64,000 bases of DNA. It comes from Blastochloris sulfoviridis. Its GTDB lineage: Bacteria; Pseudomonadota; Alphaproteobacteria; Rhizobiales; Xanthobacteraceae. Each line of letters begins with the position of its first letter. The stretch's first letter is position 1. The notes below the pieces were generated by a model, which saw nothing but the letters and a program-made list of their open reading frames with translations, made no database searches and was not told the origin of the DNA. The position numbers were made by a program, and so were the translations under genes. Shown here piece after piece: positions 16,329-26,308 of the stretch. The stretch covers positions 82,054 to 146,053 of the forward strand of contig NZ_VWPL01000008.1 of the NCBI RefSeq assembly GCF_008630065.1, written 5' to 3'.

Positions 16329-17639
16329 CTAGTCGCGCGGCCGCATGTCGAGCACGCGCTTGGCCTTGCCGATCGAGCGCTCGATGGAGTTGGGATCGAC
16401 CACATTGACCCGGACGGTGACGCCGACGATCGCCTTGACGTGGTGCGTCAGCTCCTTGGCCTGGACGGCGCGCACGGCCGCGTCGGCGGCTTCCGGCCGG
16501 GCCTCGACCAGCACGCTCATGGTGTCGAGGCGGCCTTCGCGGCCGAGCTCGATGACGTAGTGCGGCGCCAGCCCGGAGCATTTAAGGATCTGCTCCTCGA
16601 TCTGGCTCGGGAACACGTTGACGCCGCGCAGGATGATCATGTCGTCGGAGCGGCCCGACACCTTCTCCATCCGCCGCATCGAGCGCGCCGTGCCGGGCAG
16701 AAGCCGGCTGAGGTCGCGCGTGCGGTAGCGGATGATCGGCATCGCCTCCTTGGTCAGCGAGGTGAACACCAGCTCGCCGAACGCGCCGTCCGGCAGCACC
16801 GCCCCGGTCACCGGGTCGATGATCTCGGGATAGAAGTGGTCTTCCCAGACGTGCAGGCCGTCCTTGGTCTCGACGCACTCATTGGCGACGCCCGGCCCGA
16901 TCACCTCCGACAGGCCGTAGACGTCGATGGCGTGCATGTCGAACGCCGCCTCGATCTCGTGGCGCATGGCGTTGGTCCACGGCTCGGCGCCGAACATGCC
17001 GACCTTCAGGCTGCAGGTGCGGGCGTCGACCTTGATGCGGCGGAACTCGTCGAGCAGCGCCAGCATGTAGGACGGCGTCACCATGATGACGTCGGGCTGG
17101 AAGTCGCGCATCAGCTGGACCTGACGCTCCGTCATGCCGCCGGACACCGGGATGACGGTGCAGCCCAGCCGCTCCGCGCCGTAATGGGCGCCGAGCCCGC
17201 CGGTGAACAGGCCGTAGCCATAGGAGACGTGCACCTTCATGCCCGGCCGGGCGCCGGCCGCGCGCATCGAGCGGGCCATCACGTCGGCCCACATGTCGAT
17301 GTCGGCCTTGGAATAGCCGACCACGGTCGGCCGGCCGGTGGTGCCGGAGGAGGCGTGGACGCGGATCACCTGCGACTGCGGCACGGCGAACATGCCGAAG
17401 GGGTAGGTGTCGCGCAGGTCCTGCTTGGTGGTGAAAGGGAACTTGCCGAGATCGGCCAGGGTCTTCACCTCGTCCGGATGGACGCCGGCGGCGGCGAACT
17501 TGGCACGGTAATGCGGGACGTTCTCATAGGCGTGGCGCAGCGTCCATTTCAGGCGCTCGAGCTGCAGCGCGGTCAGTTCGTCGCGCGAGGCGGTTTCGAT
17601 CGGCTCGAGGTCGCCCGGGCGCGGTGAGAGGTCCAACAT
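16329..17639 (-). CDS. paaK: Phenylacetate-CoA ligase
   Basis: A 436-residue adenylate-forming enzyme that converts phenylacetate, ATP and CoA to phenylacetyl-CoA. Motifs in order: the P-loop HASSGTTGRPTVVGYSKADI, YGYGLFTGGLGAHYGAE, DVYGLSEVIGPGVANECVE, YRTRDLSRLLPGTARSM and the C-terminal RSIGKAKRVLDMRP with the catalytic Lys region. The length and motif set match PaaK closely. The ATG at 17639 has an excellent GAGGAAGGAAAG upstream. No aerobic paaABCDE ring-epoxidation genes are present, while 2-oxoacid:ferredoxin oxidoreductases and a Liv transporter lie 7-12 kb away, which suggests an anaerobic or aryl-acetate salvage role. Confidence 0.93.
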   Translation of the reverse strand: MLDLSPRPGDLEPIETASRDELTALQLERLKWTLRHAYENVPHYRAKFAAAGVHPDEVKTLADLGKFPFTTKQDLRDTYPFGMFAVPQSQVIRVHASSGTTGRPTVVGYSKADIDMWADVMARSMRAAGARPGMKVHVSYGYGLFTGGLGAHYGAERLGCTVIPVSGGMTERQVQLMRDFQPDVIMVTPSYMLALLDEFRRIKVDARTCSLKVGMFGAEPWTNAMRHEIEAAFDMHAIDVYGLSEVIGPGVANECVETKDGLHVWEDHFYPEIIDPVTGAVLPDGAFGELVFTSLTKEAMPIIRYRTRDLSRLLPGTARSMRRMEKVSGRSDDMIILRGVNVFPSQIEEQILKCSGLAPHYVIELGREGRLDTMSVLVEARPEAADAAVRAVQAKELTHHVKAIVGVTVRVNVVDPNSIERSIGKAKRVLDMRPRD

Positions 17640-17778
17640 CGTGCTTTCCTTCCTCAGGCTTGGGCGGTCCGGACACGCGAACGCCACGTTCGGGGGCAGG
17701 CAATAGCGCCCCCCTCCCCCGCGCTTCATTGCGGTTGATCACGTAACCGGCGGGCCCCGGCGATTTTTTTGGCGTCTC

Positions 17779-17872
17779 ACGCAAAATCCGGCCCGAGGGC
17801 CGGATTTTGCATCCCTGTCGCCGAAAAATCGTGTCAGATCAAGGAATTTTCGGCAAGGCCGCGCCGCTGGCC
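17779..17872. repeat. Family A dispersed palindromic repeat, copy 3
   Basis: The inverted pair GCAAAATCCGGCCC / GGGCCGGATTTTGC is followed by CGCCGAAAAATCG ... AAGGAATTTTCGGC. It is shorter than copies 1, 2 and 4, but has the same central hairpin. Confidence 0.65.
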
Positions 17873-17879
17873 GGCCCGA

Positions 17880-18479
17880 TCACGGGCACTCGCGCAGCAG
17901 CCGGTCGTGCTCCGCCGAGAGTCCGGCCAGATCGAACTCCTCGACCACCACCCCGGCGCCGAACGTCGTGACTTCGAGCACGAGGCGGCGGCCCATCAGG
18001 ATGCGGTCGAACACCTTGCCGCGGAAGCGCACCTGCTGCACGGCGCGGTCCCTGCGCGGCAGGGTGCGCACCCGGCTCGGCTCGGAGTTGTCGAGGCGGA
18101 AGCGGTAGCGCGCGACGCCGCCGCGCTGCCCGAACCTGACAACCATCTCCTCGCGGCCGACCCGGACATCGGGCCTGCCGGGCGGGGAGATGACGCAGGC
18201 CACGCCATCGGTGAGGGGATCGCGCCGGCGCTCCAGCACCCAGCCCGCAGGCCCGCTCCCGGCCGGCGCCGCGGGCATATTCGTCGCCGGCTTGTCCGCC
18301 TGCGCCCCCTTGGCGCTCTCGGCGTCGAAGCACCGCAGCCGCTCGGCCGCGTCGGCGATGCCGGGACAGCGCGAGCCCTCCGCCACCGTCTCGGCTACCG
18401 CCGCCCCGGCGAGACCCAGCGGCACGGCCAGCGCCAGCGGCACGGCCAGCAGCGTCAGAAGCCTCCCGAGAGTCGTCAT
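17880..18479 (-). CDS. Exported hypothetical protein
   Basis: 199 residues, not recognised. A signal peptide (LLTLLAVPLALAVPLGLAGA, cleavage after AVA) is followed by a motif CPGIADAAERLRCFDAE. This Cys-x-x-Arg-Leu-x-Cys pattern occurs near the mature N-terminus of several exported proteins, including VasI-like ones, but no type VI secretion gene is nearby. The C-terminal half is predicted mainly beta (FRGKVFDRILMGRRLVLEV) and ends with another Cys. It is flanked on both sides by dispersed repeats. Confidence 0.65.
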   Translation of the reverse strand: MTTLGRLLTLLAVPLALAVPLGLAGAAVAETVAEGSRCPGIADAAERLRCFDAESAKGAQADKPATNMPAAPAGSGPAGWVLERRRDPLTDGVACVISPPGRPDVRVGREEMVVRFGQRGGVARYRFRLDNSEPSRVRTLPRRDRAVQQVRFRGKVFDRILMGRRLVLEVTTFGAGVVVEEFDLAGLSAEHDRLLRECP

Positions 18480-18516
18480 GGATATCTCCAGTCCGGGTGA
18501 TCCAAGGATGTTGTTT

Positions 18517-18561
18517 AGAGCATTCTCCCCAAAAGTGGGAACCGGTTTTGCGAAAGAGAAT
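18517..18561. repeat. Family D repeat, copy 1
   Basis: GCATTCTC ... AAAAGTGGGAACCGGTTTTGCG ... GAGAATGC: a conserved core flanked by complementary arms. Other copies are at 26307-26356 and 26411-26448, where the arms differ but still pair. Confidence 0.85.
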
Positions 18562-18650
18562 GCGACAACTCAAGAACTTAGAGCGCCCGATCTGATGCAG
18601 TCAGATCGGATCGCGCTCTGGAACCTGTTCCCTGGCGATCGGCTCTCTTC

Positions 18651-18808
18651 TTCCCTCTCCCCTTGCGGGAGAGGGTGCCGAGCGATCAAGGAACGCGAGG
18701 CGGGTGAGGGGTGAATCCTCCAGCGTTCGCCCATATGCACCCCTCACCCGGCTCGACCTCGCTGACGCTCGGTCTCGCCACCCTCTCCCGCAAGGGGAGA
18801 GGGAAGAA
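18651..18808. repeat. Family B palindromic repeat, copy 2
   Basis: Same structure as at 12954-13108, with outer arms CCCTCTCCCCTTGCGGGAGA / CCCGCAAGGGGAGAGGG. Together with the family D copy it fills most of the 400-base space between the hypothetical protein and the thioesterase. Confidence 0.9.
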
Positions 18809-18885
18809 CGCCCCTCCCGGCGAGCATCCTCGCCAGATCGACCAACCTGGATTCAAATGGTTCTACGCCCGGCCCGCAGATCAGA

Positions 18886-19308
18886 TCAGATCAGCGTGCC
18901 CGGCACGGTGCGGCTGTGGCCGCGGAACTCGGCGATCACGTCGCCGTCCGCGGTCAAGGTCACGTCATAGATGCCGGAGCGCTCGGCCCGGTGGCGCTCG
19001 CGCGCCAGCGCGGTGAGCTTCATGCCGATCTGGGCCGGCTTGAGGAAGCTGATCGAGCAGTGCTGCGCCACCGCCCGCTGCCCGTAGGAATTGCAGGCAT
19101 AGGCGAAGGCGGTGTCGGCCAGCGCGAAGATGTAGCCGCCATGGCAGGTGCCGTGGCCGTTGACCATGGCCTCGGTCACCACCATCGACGCGGCGGCCTC
19201 GCCCGGCCCGACGTCATCGATGACGATGCCGAGCGCGGCGGGCGCCTTGTCGTCGGGCATCATCGCGTCGGCCGAGCGGCGGGCGATCTCTTCGGGCGTC
19301 ATGTCCAT
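18886..19308 (-). CDS. paaI: PaaI-type hotdog acyl-CoA thioesterase
   Basis: A 140-residue single hotdog domain with VNGHGTCHGGYIFALADTAF, the PaaI signature containing the catalytic His-Gly-Gly region, and SISFLKPAQIGMKLTALARE. PaaI hydrolyses stalled phenylacetyl-CoA pathway thioesters and returns CoA. Same strand as paaK but 1.2 kb away, separated by the hypothetical gene and repeats, so co-transcription is uncertain. It diverges from the Liv transporter operon. Starts at 19308 or 19302 are both possible. Confidence 0.88.
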   Translation of the reverse strand: MDMTPEEIARRSADAMMPDDKAPAALGIVIDDVGPGEAAASMVVTEAMVNGHGTCHGGYIFALADTAFAYACNSYGQRAVAQHCSISFLKPAQIGMKLTALARERHRAERSGIYDVTLTADGDVIAEFRGHSRTVPGTLI

Positions 19309-19614
19309 TCGCGTTCTCTCGATACGTGCTTGCGGGGATTACGGCCCGAAGGCGCGGCGATCAACCGCCGCCTCGCCAGGAATTGCGTTTCCAGCCAAGG
19401 ATTTCCGCCGAGACGTCCGCCGCGGTTCCGAAGGGAGCACTGGCAAGCGATCCCATTCGCCGGCCGCAGGGCGCGCCGGACATTGACAGAGGTCAATACG
19501 CCGGGCTCGCCAAAAGAGCAGCTTTCCACGCAAGGCAGCGATGCGCTATGAGCGCAGCCTGACAAAACTTCAGAAAAATGCGCGGACCAACCGCACCATG
19601 GAGGGGGAGCACCC
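19309..19614. other. Intergenic between paaI and the liv operon, with partial family A repeat
   Basis: 306 bases between divergent genes. A degenerate family A remnant spans about 19373-19445 (GCGTTTCCAG, AAGGATTTCCGCCGAGAC, TTCCGAAGGGAGCAC). TTGACA near 19482 followed by a less clear -10 could be the liv promoter, but this is weak. Confidence 0.4.
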
Positions 19615-20826
19615 ATGACGGCAAGTATGACGGCAAGAGCCACGACGACAGTGACGGCAAGACTGCTGGCGGCCGCCCGGCTGACCGCAACGGCATCCAT
19701 GCTGGCGCTCGGCCTCGCGGCTGGTTTCGGCGGGGTGGGCGCGGCCCAGGCCGGGGAGATCAGGATCGGCTCGGTCCTGTCGGCGACCGGGCCCGCCGCC
19801 TTCCTCGGCGACCCCGAGGAGAAGACGCTGAAGCTCTATGCCGAGGAGATCAACAAGGCCGGCGGCATCAACGGCGATACCATCAAGCTCGTCATCTATG
19901 ACGATGGCGGCGACGCCGACAAGGCGCGCACCTTCGCCACCCGGCTGGTGGAAGAGGACAAGGTGGCCGCGGTGCTGGGCGGCACCACGTCGGGCACCAC
20001 CATGGCGATGGTCCCGGTGTTCGAGGACGCCGAGATGCCGTTCATCTCGTTCGCCGGGGCGGTCGGCATCGTCGAGCCCACCAAGAAGTGGGTGTTCAAG
20101 ACCCCGCACACCGACCGCATGGCCTGCGAGAAGATCTTCGAGGATCTCAAGAAGCAGAATTTGACCAAGGTCGGCATCATCTCCGGCACCGACGGCTTCG
20201 GCAAGTCGATGCGCGACCAGTGCGTCAAGGTCAATGCCAAGTACGACGTCGAGATCGTCGCCGAGGAGACCTACGGCCCGCGCGATTCCGACATGACCGC
20301 CCAGCTCACCAACCTCAAGGGCGCGCCCGGCATCCAGGCGCTGGTCAATCCCGGCATGGGCCAGGGGCCGGCGATCGTGACGCGCAACGTGCGCCAGCTC
20401 GGCATCGCGCTGCCGCTCTACCAGAGCCACGGCGTCGCCTCGAAGAGCTTCATCGAGCTGGCGGGCGATGCCGCCGAGGGCGTGCGCCTGCCCGCCGCCG
20501 CCATCCTGGTGGCCGAGAAGCTGCCGGACAGCGATCCCCAGAAGGCCATCGCGCTGGGCTACAAGACCTCCTATGAGGCGGCCACCAAGGGCCAGGTCTC
20601 GACCTTCGGCGGCCACGCCTTCGACGCGCTGTTCATCCTCAAGGGCGCGCTTGAGCGGGCGAAGTCGTCGGACGCCGCCAAGATCCGCGACGAGATCGAG
20701 AAGACCACGGGCTTCATCGGCACCGCCGGCATCTTCAACATGACGCCGGCCGACCATATGGGCCTCGACCTCACCGCCTTCAAAATGCTCGAAGTGCGCA
20801 GCGGTGACTGGACGCTGGTGGAGTGA
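19615..20826 (+). CDS. Liv-type ABC transporter periplasmic substrate-binding protein
   Basis: 403 residues with an N-terminal signal region (LGLAAGFGGVGAAQAG, cleavage near residue 46) and a type I periplasmic binding fold: EIRIGSVLSATGPAAFLGDP, LVEEDKVAAVLGGTTSGTTM and VGIISGTDGFGKSMRDQC. It belongs to the LivJ/HBA-binding superfamily, whose members bind branched-chain amino acids, amides or aromatic acids. Proximity to paaK and aryl-2-oxoacid oxidoreductase genes makes an aromatic ligand plausible, but this is inference. The ribosome binding site GGAGGGGGAG precedes the ATG. The first gene of a five-gene transporter operon. Confidence 0.9.
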   Translation: MTASMTARATTTVTARLLAAARLTATASMLALGLAAGFGGVGAAQAGEIRIGSVLSATGPAAFLGDPEEKTLKLYAEEINKAGGINGDTIKLVIYDDGGDADKARTFATRLVEEDKVAAVLGGTTSGTTMAMVPVFEDAEMPFISFAGAVGIVEPTKKWVFKTPHTDRMACEKIFEDLKKQNLTKVGIISGTDGFGKSMRDQCVKVNAKYDVEIVAEETYGPRDSDMTAQLTNLKGAPGIQALVNPGMGQGPAIVTRNVRQLGIALPLYQSHGVASKSFIELAGDAAEGVRLPAAAILVAEKLPDSDPQKAIALGYKTSYEAATKGQVSTFGGHAFDALFILKGALERAKSSDAAKIRDEIEKTTGFIGTAGIFNMTPADHMGLDLTAFKMLEVRSGDWTLVE

Positions 20827-20834
20827 CGGCAGCA

Positions 20835-20957
20835 CGGAACGCGTCGTCCCGGCCAAGCGCGCATGGCGCGCGCGAGCCGGGACCGCGAGCGGAATTCAGC
20901 ACCCTTCGGCATGCGGTCCCGGGTCGCGGCTTCGCCTCGCCCGGGACGACGCGCAAT
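20835..20957. repeat. Family C dispersed repeat, copy 1
   Basis: GTCGTCCCGG(C)CAAG ... GAGCCGGGACCG ... CGGTCCCGGG ... CGCCTCGCCCGGGACGACG. It lies inside the transporter operon, between the binding-protein and first permease genes, where a hairpin could shield the upstream mRNA and give higher levels of the binding protein. Confidence 0.75.
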
Positions 20958-20982
20958 GGACGATCTCAGCGGAAGTAACGTG

Positions 20983-21855
20983 ATGGCCGATTTCGTCCAG
21001 TTCGCCATGTCGGGGCTGACCGTCGGCGCCGTCTATGCGCTCGTCGCGCTGGGCTTCACGCTGATCTACAACGCCTCCAGCGTGGTGAACTTCGCCCAGG
21101 GCGAGTTCGTCATGCTGGGCGGCATGGCGACCGTGTTCCTCGCCGCGCTCGGCCTGCCGATTCCGCTGGCGGCGCTCGCCGCGGTGGCGGTGGCGGTGGT
21201 CACCGGCCTCCTGGTGCACACCCTCGTCATCGAGCCCGCCCGCGGCGCCAATGCGGTGACGCTGATCATCCTCACCATCGGCGTGTCGCTGGTGCTGCGC
21301 GGCGCCGCCCCCCTGGTGTTCGACAAGCAGTTCCACAAGCTGCCCGGCTTCTCGGGCGAGGAGCCGGTGTCGCTGCTGGGCGCCCTGGTGCAGCCGCAGG
21401 CGTTCTGGGTGGTCGGCGGCACGGCGGTGATCGTGCTGGCGCTGAAGGTGTTCCTCGCCCACACGCTGTTCGGCAAGGCGGTGCTCGCCACCGCCGCCGA
21501 CCGCATGGCGGCGCGCCTCTCCGGCATCAACACCTCCGTCATCGTCGGCTTCTGCTTCGCCATGTCGGCGGCCATCGGCGCCATCGCCGGCATCCTGGTC
21601 ACGCCGATCACGCTGACCAGCTACGACGTCGGCGTGATCCTGTCGCTCAAGGGCTTCGCCGCGGCGGTGCTGGGCGGCATCGGCAATCCGCTGGGCGCGG
21701 TGGCCGGCGGGCTGCTGCTCGGCCTCTTGGAATCGTTTGCGGCCGGCTATCTGTCGTCCACCTACAAGGACGCGGTGGCCTTCGCCATCCTCATCGCCGT
21801 GCTGATCGTCATGCCGGGCGGGCTCGCCCGCGTGAAGCACGTGGAGCGGGTGTGA
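20983..21855 (+). CDS. livH: Liv-type ABC transporter permease, LivH family
   Basis: A 290-residue inner-membrane protein with about eight hydrophobic helices. It shows the LivH signatures LTVGAVYALVALGFTLIYN near the start, VVNFAQGEFVMLGG, the cytoplasmic EAA-type loop AVLATAADRMAARLSGIN, and GGIGNPLGAVAGGLLLGLLE. The ATG at 20983 is favoured over one at 20956, because it begins the first helix and has GGAAG upstream. The stop overlaps the start of the next permease gene (TGATG). Confidence 0.92.
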   Translation: MADFVQFAMSGLTVGAVYALVALGFTLIYNASSVVNFAQGEFVMLGGMATVFLAALGLPIPLAALAAVAVAVVTGLLVHTLVIEPARGANAVTLIILTIGVSLVLRGAAPLVFDKQFHKLPGFSGEEPVSLLGALVQPQAFWVVGGTAVIVLALKVFLAHTLFGKAVLATAADRMAARLSGINTSVIVGFCFAMSAAIGAIAGILVTPITLTSYDVGVILSLKGFAAAVLGGIGNPLGAVAGGLLLGLLESFAAGYLSSTYKDAVAFAILIAVLIVMPGGLARVKHVERV

Positions 21856-22802
21856 TGGCGCTGAAGCTTTCCCCCGCCGTCCTGATCCTGATCGCCACCG
21901 TGCTGATCGTCGTATTGCCGGGCCTCGTGCTGCCCTCGCCCTATTACTACCGGGTGGGCGCGCTGGTGTTCATCAGCGCGCTGGCGGTGATCGGCCTCAA
22001 TTTGCTGATGGGCTATGCCGGCCAGGTCAGCCTCGGCCATGCCGGCTTCTTCGCCATCGGCGCCTATGGCACCGCCATCCTGCCGGCGCAGCTCGGCTGG
22101 CCGCCACTGCTGGCCGCCGCCACCGGCGTCGTGCTGGCCGCCGCTCTGGCCTTCGCCATCGGCCGGCCGATCCTGCGGCTTCGCGGCCAGCACCTCGCCG
22201 TCGCCACGCTCGGCATCGGCATGCTGATCACCATGGTGCTGAACGCCGAGGTCGCCATCACCGGCGGCCCCGACGGCATGGCGGTGGCCCGCGCCACGGT
22301 GTTCGGCTTCAAGCTGCGCGCGCCGGAGACCTGGTACTGGATCAGCGGCGGCCTGCTGATCCTCGGCGTCGTCGCCGCGCTCAATCTTCTCAACAGCCCG
22401 ACCGGGCGGGCGCTGCGCGCGCTGCACGATTCGGAGGTCGCCGCCGAGGTGCTGGGCATCGACGTCACCCGCTACAAGCTCGTGGTGTTCGTGGCCGCCT
22501 CCGTCTATGCCGCGGTGGCCGGGGCGGCGCTCGCTTTGTTCAGCGGCCACGTGACGCCGGACGTCGGCAGCTTCCTGCGCTCGGTCGAGTTCGTGACCAT
22601 GGCGGTGATCGGCGGGCTCGGCTCGATCCTGGGCTCGATCGTCGGCGCCGCGGTGCTGGTCATCCTGCCCCAGGTGCTGACCGTGTTCCAGGAATACGAG
22701 ACGCTGGTGCTCGGCGTGATGATCATCCTGTTCATGATTTTCCTGCGCGGCGGCATCGTGCCGGGGCTGGCCGCGCGCCTGACCGCGAGGCTCACGCCAT
22801 GA
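21855..22802 (+). CDS. livM: Liv-type ABC transporter permease, LivM family
   Basis: A 315-residue membrane protein with about nine helices and the LivM motifs GLNLLMGYAGQVSLGHAGFF and the cytoplasmic loop GRALRALHDSEVAAEVLGID, followed by FVTMAVIGGLGSILGSIVGA. It pairs with LivH as the second translocation subunit. Translation can start at ATG 21855, sharing its A with the livH stop; an in-frame GTG three bases earlier is an alternative. The 3' end overlaps the first ATPase gene by 4 bp. Confidence 0.92.
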   Translation: MALKLSPAVLILIATVLIVVLPGLVLPSPYYYRVGALVFISALAVIGLNLLMGYAGQVSLGHAGFFAIGAYGTAILPAQLGWPPLLAAATGVVLAAALAFAIGRPILRLRGQHLAVATLGIGMLITMVLNAEVAITGGPDGMAVARATVFGFKLRAPETWYWISGGLLILGVVAALNLLNSPTGRALRALHDSEVAAEVLGIDVTRYKLVVFVAASVYAAVAGAALALFSGHVTPDVGSFLRSVEFVTMAVIGGLGSILGSIVGAAVLVILPQVLTVFQEYETLVLGVMIILFMIFLRGGIVPGLAARLTARLTP

Positions 22803-23585
22803 GCATTCTGGCGGTCGACGGCCTCGGCATCGCCTTTGGCGGCATCCGCGCGCTCGACGCGGTGTCGTTCGCGGTGCCGCGCGGGATGATCTTTTCGATC
22901 ATCGGCCCGAACGGCGCCGGCAAGACCACGCTGTTCAACGTGATCTCCGGCATCTACCGCACGACCGACGGCACCCTCGCCGTCGACGGCCTCGACGTCA
23001 CCGGCCTGCGGCCGGCGACGCTGGCCAGCCTCGGCCTGTCGCGCACCTTCCAGAACCTGCAGCTCTTCACCCGCATGACGGTGCTGGAGAACGCGATGAC
23101 CGGCCGCCACCGCCACGAGTCGCGGGCGATCCTCGGCCATCTCGTGCGCTCGCCGGCAACCCGCGCCCAGGAGCGGCGCTCGCGCGAGCTGGCCATGGCC
23201 TGCCTCGCCCGCGTCGGCCTCGACGGCGAGGCCGGCCGGCTGGCCGGCGCCCTGCCCTATGGCGCGATGAAGCGGCTGGAGATCGCCCGCGCGCTCGCCA
23301 CCGAGCCGCGCCTCTTGCTGCTCGACGAGCCCGCCGCCGGCTGCAACGCCGCCGAGACCGAGGAGATCGACCGCCTGCTGGTCGATATCGCCGCGAGCGG
23401 CATCACCATCGTGCTGATCGAGCACGACATGAAGCTGGTGATGGGCATCTCGCACCGCGTGCTGGTGCTGGTCGAGGGCCGGGTGCTGACCGAGGGCGAG
23501 CCGCACGAGGTGGCGCGCGACCCGCGGGTCATCGAGGCCTATCTCGGCCGCGACGCCGCCCACCGCCTTGTCGAGGCCCCCTCCT

Positions 23586-23593
<8 letters not shown>
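22799..23593 (+). CDS. livG: Liv-type ABC transporter ATPase, LivG family
   Basis: 264 residues with Walker A GPNGAGKTTLFN, Q-loop RTFQNLQLF, a signature-like LPYGAMKRLEIARAL, Walker B LLLLDEP and the H-loop IEHDMKLVM. The signature has YGAM where LivG usually reads YGQQ/YGEQ, and AAGCN replaces the usual AAGLN/AAGMN after Walker B. These small deviations do not remove catalytic residues. It overlaps livM by 4 bp and livF by 8 bp. Confidence 0.93.
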
Positions 23594-24287
<694 letters not shown>

Positions 24288-24408
24288 CCCGCCAACAGCG
24301 CCGCCGGACGCGGTTTTCCGCATTGCGCGCCTGCTCAGGCTTTGCCCAGGGTGGCGTGCAATTGAACAGTTCTATAGAGTGCGCCGCCCTTGACAGGGGC
24401 ATGACATT

Positions 24409-24489
24409 CCCAAAGGGCAAAAATCCCCAAAGGGCAAAGATTCCCGAAAGGGCAAGGATCCCCAAGAGGGCAAGGAATCCCAAGAGGGC
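24409..24489. repeat. Degenerate 17-19 bp tandem repeat ahead of iorA
   Basis: About 4.5 units of the form CCMAARRGGGCAARRATYC, for example CCAAAGGGCAAAGATTCC, CGAAAGGGCAAGGATCC and CAAGAGGGCAAGGAATCC. The block ends 11 bases before the iorA start codon, so every unit offers an AGGG-type purine box within the leader. Confidence 0.85.
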
Positions 24490-24499
24490 CGGTATCGCG

Positions 24500-26308
24500 A
24501 TGAACCTTCAAGTCAGAGATGTCGAGGTCGAGGCGGCGGGCACGGAGTCGCTGCCGCTGATGGGCAATGAGGCCATTGCCCGCGGCGCCTGGGAGGCGGG
24601 CGTGCGCGTCGCCGCCGCCTATCCCGGCACGCCGAGCACCGAGATCCTGGAGTCGCTGGCCGGCTATCCGGCGTCCGACCTCTATGCCGACTGGTCGACC
24701 AACGAGAAGGTGGCGCTCGACGTGGCCATCGGCGCGGCGCTCTCCGGCGTGCGGGCGATCTGCACCATGAAGCATGTCGGCCTCAACGTCGCCGCCGACT
24801 CGCTGATGTCGCAGTCCTATATCGGCGTCCATGGCGGCCTCGTCCTGATCGTCTGCGACGACCCCGGCATCCACTCCTCCCAGAACGAGCAGGACACCCG
24901 CCTGTTCGCCAAGCTGGCCGGCGTGCCGGTGCTGGAGCCCTCCGACGCCCAGGAGGCGTATGACTTCACCAAGCTGGCGTTCGAGCTCTCGGAAGCCTTC
25001 GACACGCCGGTGATCGTGCGCTCCACCACCCGCCTGTCGCACACTCGCTCGCTGGTGCGGGTCGGCAGCCGCAAGGTGCCGGCGCCGAAGGGCTTCGTCG
25101 ACCAGCCGACCAAGACCGTGACCATCCCGGCCAATGCCCGCCGCCTCCACCCCAAGGTGATCGAGCGCGAGGCGCGGCTGGCGAAATTTCTCGAAGACTC
25201 CCCGCTCACCCGCTGGGAGAAGGGCGACACCCGCTTCGGCATCGTCACCGGCGCGACATCCTATCTCTACGTCAAGGAGGTCGCCCCCACCGCCTCCATC
25301 CTCAAGCTCGGCACCGCCTATCCGCTGCCCGACGAGACCATCAAGGCGTTTGCCGCCTCGGTCGACCGCCTGATCGTGGTCGAGGAGCTGGAGCCGGTGC
25401 TGGAGAAGGAGATCCGGGGGCTGGGCCTTGCGGCCGAGGGCAAGGCGTTCTTCCCGCGCATCGGCGAGTTCTCGCCCGAGCTGGTCCGCGCCGGCCTCGC
25501 CAAGGCCGGGCTGATGGACCCGGCGCCGGCGCCGCTGTCGCTCGACATCGAGCCGATGGCCCGCCCGCCGGTGCTGTGCTCGGGCTGCCCGCACACCGCC
25601 ACCTTCCTGGCGCTGCGGGGCTTGAGCGCGCGGGTGGCCGGCGACATCGGCTGCTACACGCTGGCCGCCGTCGAGCCGCTGCGCTCGATCGACACCACCG
25701 TGTGCATGGGCGCCTCCATCGCCAACGCCACCGGCATGTCGCTGTCGGGCACCGAGACCAAGCCGATCGTCGCCACCATCGGCGACTCGACCTTCCTGCA
25801 CTCCGGCATTCCGCCGCTGATCGACGCCGTCTATCACAAGGCCAACATCACGGTGGTGATCCTCGACAACGGCATCACCGCGATGACCGGCGGCCAGGAC
25901 CATCCCGGTACCGGCCGCACGCTGCGCGGCGAGCCGGCGCCGCGGGTCGACTACGAGAAGCTGTGCCGCGCGGTGGGCGTGGAGTCGGTGCGCATCGTCG
26001 ATCCCTACGAGGTCGGCCGGCTCTATCAGTCGCTGCGCGAGGCGATCTCGACCAAGGGCGTGTCGGTGGTCATCGCCCGCCGGCCGTGCGTGCTTGATCC
26101 GGTCAAGATCAAGGGCACGGCGCTGGCGGTGAACGCGGCGGGCTGCGTCGCCTGCCAGTCGTGCATGAATCTCGGCTGCCCCTCCATCACCTGGTCGGAC
26201 GAGGTGCATGAGGGCCGCCACAAGGTGAAGATCGATCCGGCGAGCTGCATCGGCTGCACGGTGTGCGCCCAGGTCTGCCCCTCGGACTGCATCCAGCCGG
26301 TGCACTGA
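24500..26308 (+). CDS. iorA: Indolepyruvate (aryl-pyruvate):ferredoxin oxidoreductase, alpha subunit
   Basis: 602 residues. An N-terminal pyrimidine-binding domain (GNEAIARGAWEAGVRVAAAY), a central transketolase-like region, a TPP/Mg domain (CPHTATFLALRG, GDIGCYTL, GDSTFLHSGIPPLIDAVY) and a C-terminal dicluster ferredoxin domain (CVACQSCMNLGC and CIGCTVCAQVCPSDC) match IorA domain order. IOR oxidatively decarboxylates aryl-pyruvates from Trp, Phe or Tyr to aryl-acetyl-CoA, reducing ferredoxin. The ATG at 24500 begins the conserved sequence; the frame is open back to 24284 but only through repeats. The next gene is its expected beta partner. Confidence 0.9.
   Translation: MNLQVRDVEVEAAGTESLPLMGNEAIARGAWEAGVRVAAAYPGTPSTEILESLAGYPASDLYADWSTNEKVALDVAIGAALSGVRAICTMKHVGLNVAADSLMSQSYIGVHGGLVLIVCDDPGIHSSQNEQDTRLFAKLAGVPVLEPSDAQEAYDFTKLAFELSEAFDTPVIVRSTTRLSHTRSLVRVGSRKVPAPKGFVDQPTKTVTIPANARRLHPKVIEREARLAKFLEDSPLTRWEKGDTRFGIVTGATSYLYVKEVAPTASILKLGTAYPLPDETIKAFAASVDRLIVVEELEPVLEKEIRGLGLAAEGKAFFPRIGEFSPELVRAGLAKAGLMDPAPAPLSLDIEPMARPPVLCSGCPHTATFLALRGLSARVAGDIGCYTLAAVEPLRSIDTTVCMGASIANATGMSLSGTETKPIVATIGDSTFLHSGIPPLIDAVYHKANITVVILDNGITAMTGGQDHPGTGRTLRGEPAPRVDYEKLCRAVGVESVRIVDPYEVGRLYQSLREAISTKGVSVVIARRPCVLDPVKIKGTALAVNAAGCVACQSCMNLGCPSITWSDEVHEGRHKVKIDPASCIGCTVCAQVCPSDCIQPVH

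Noticed and set aside
17880..18479. Type VI secretion protein (VasI-like)
   Set aside because: Only the short Cys/Arg/Cys motif is shared; no other type VI gene is near and the rest is unlike, so it stays hypothetical.
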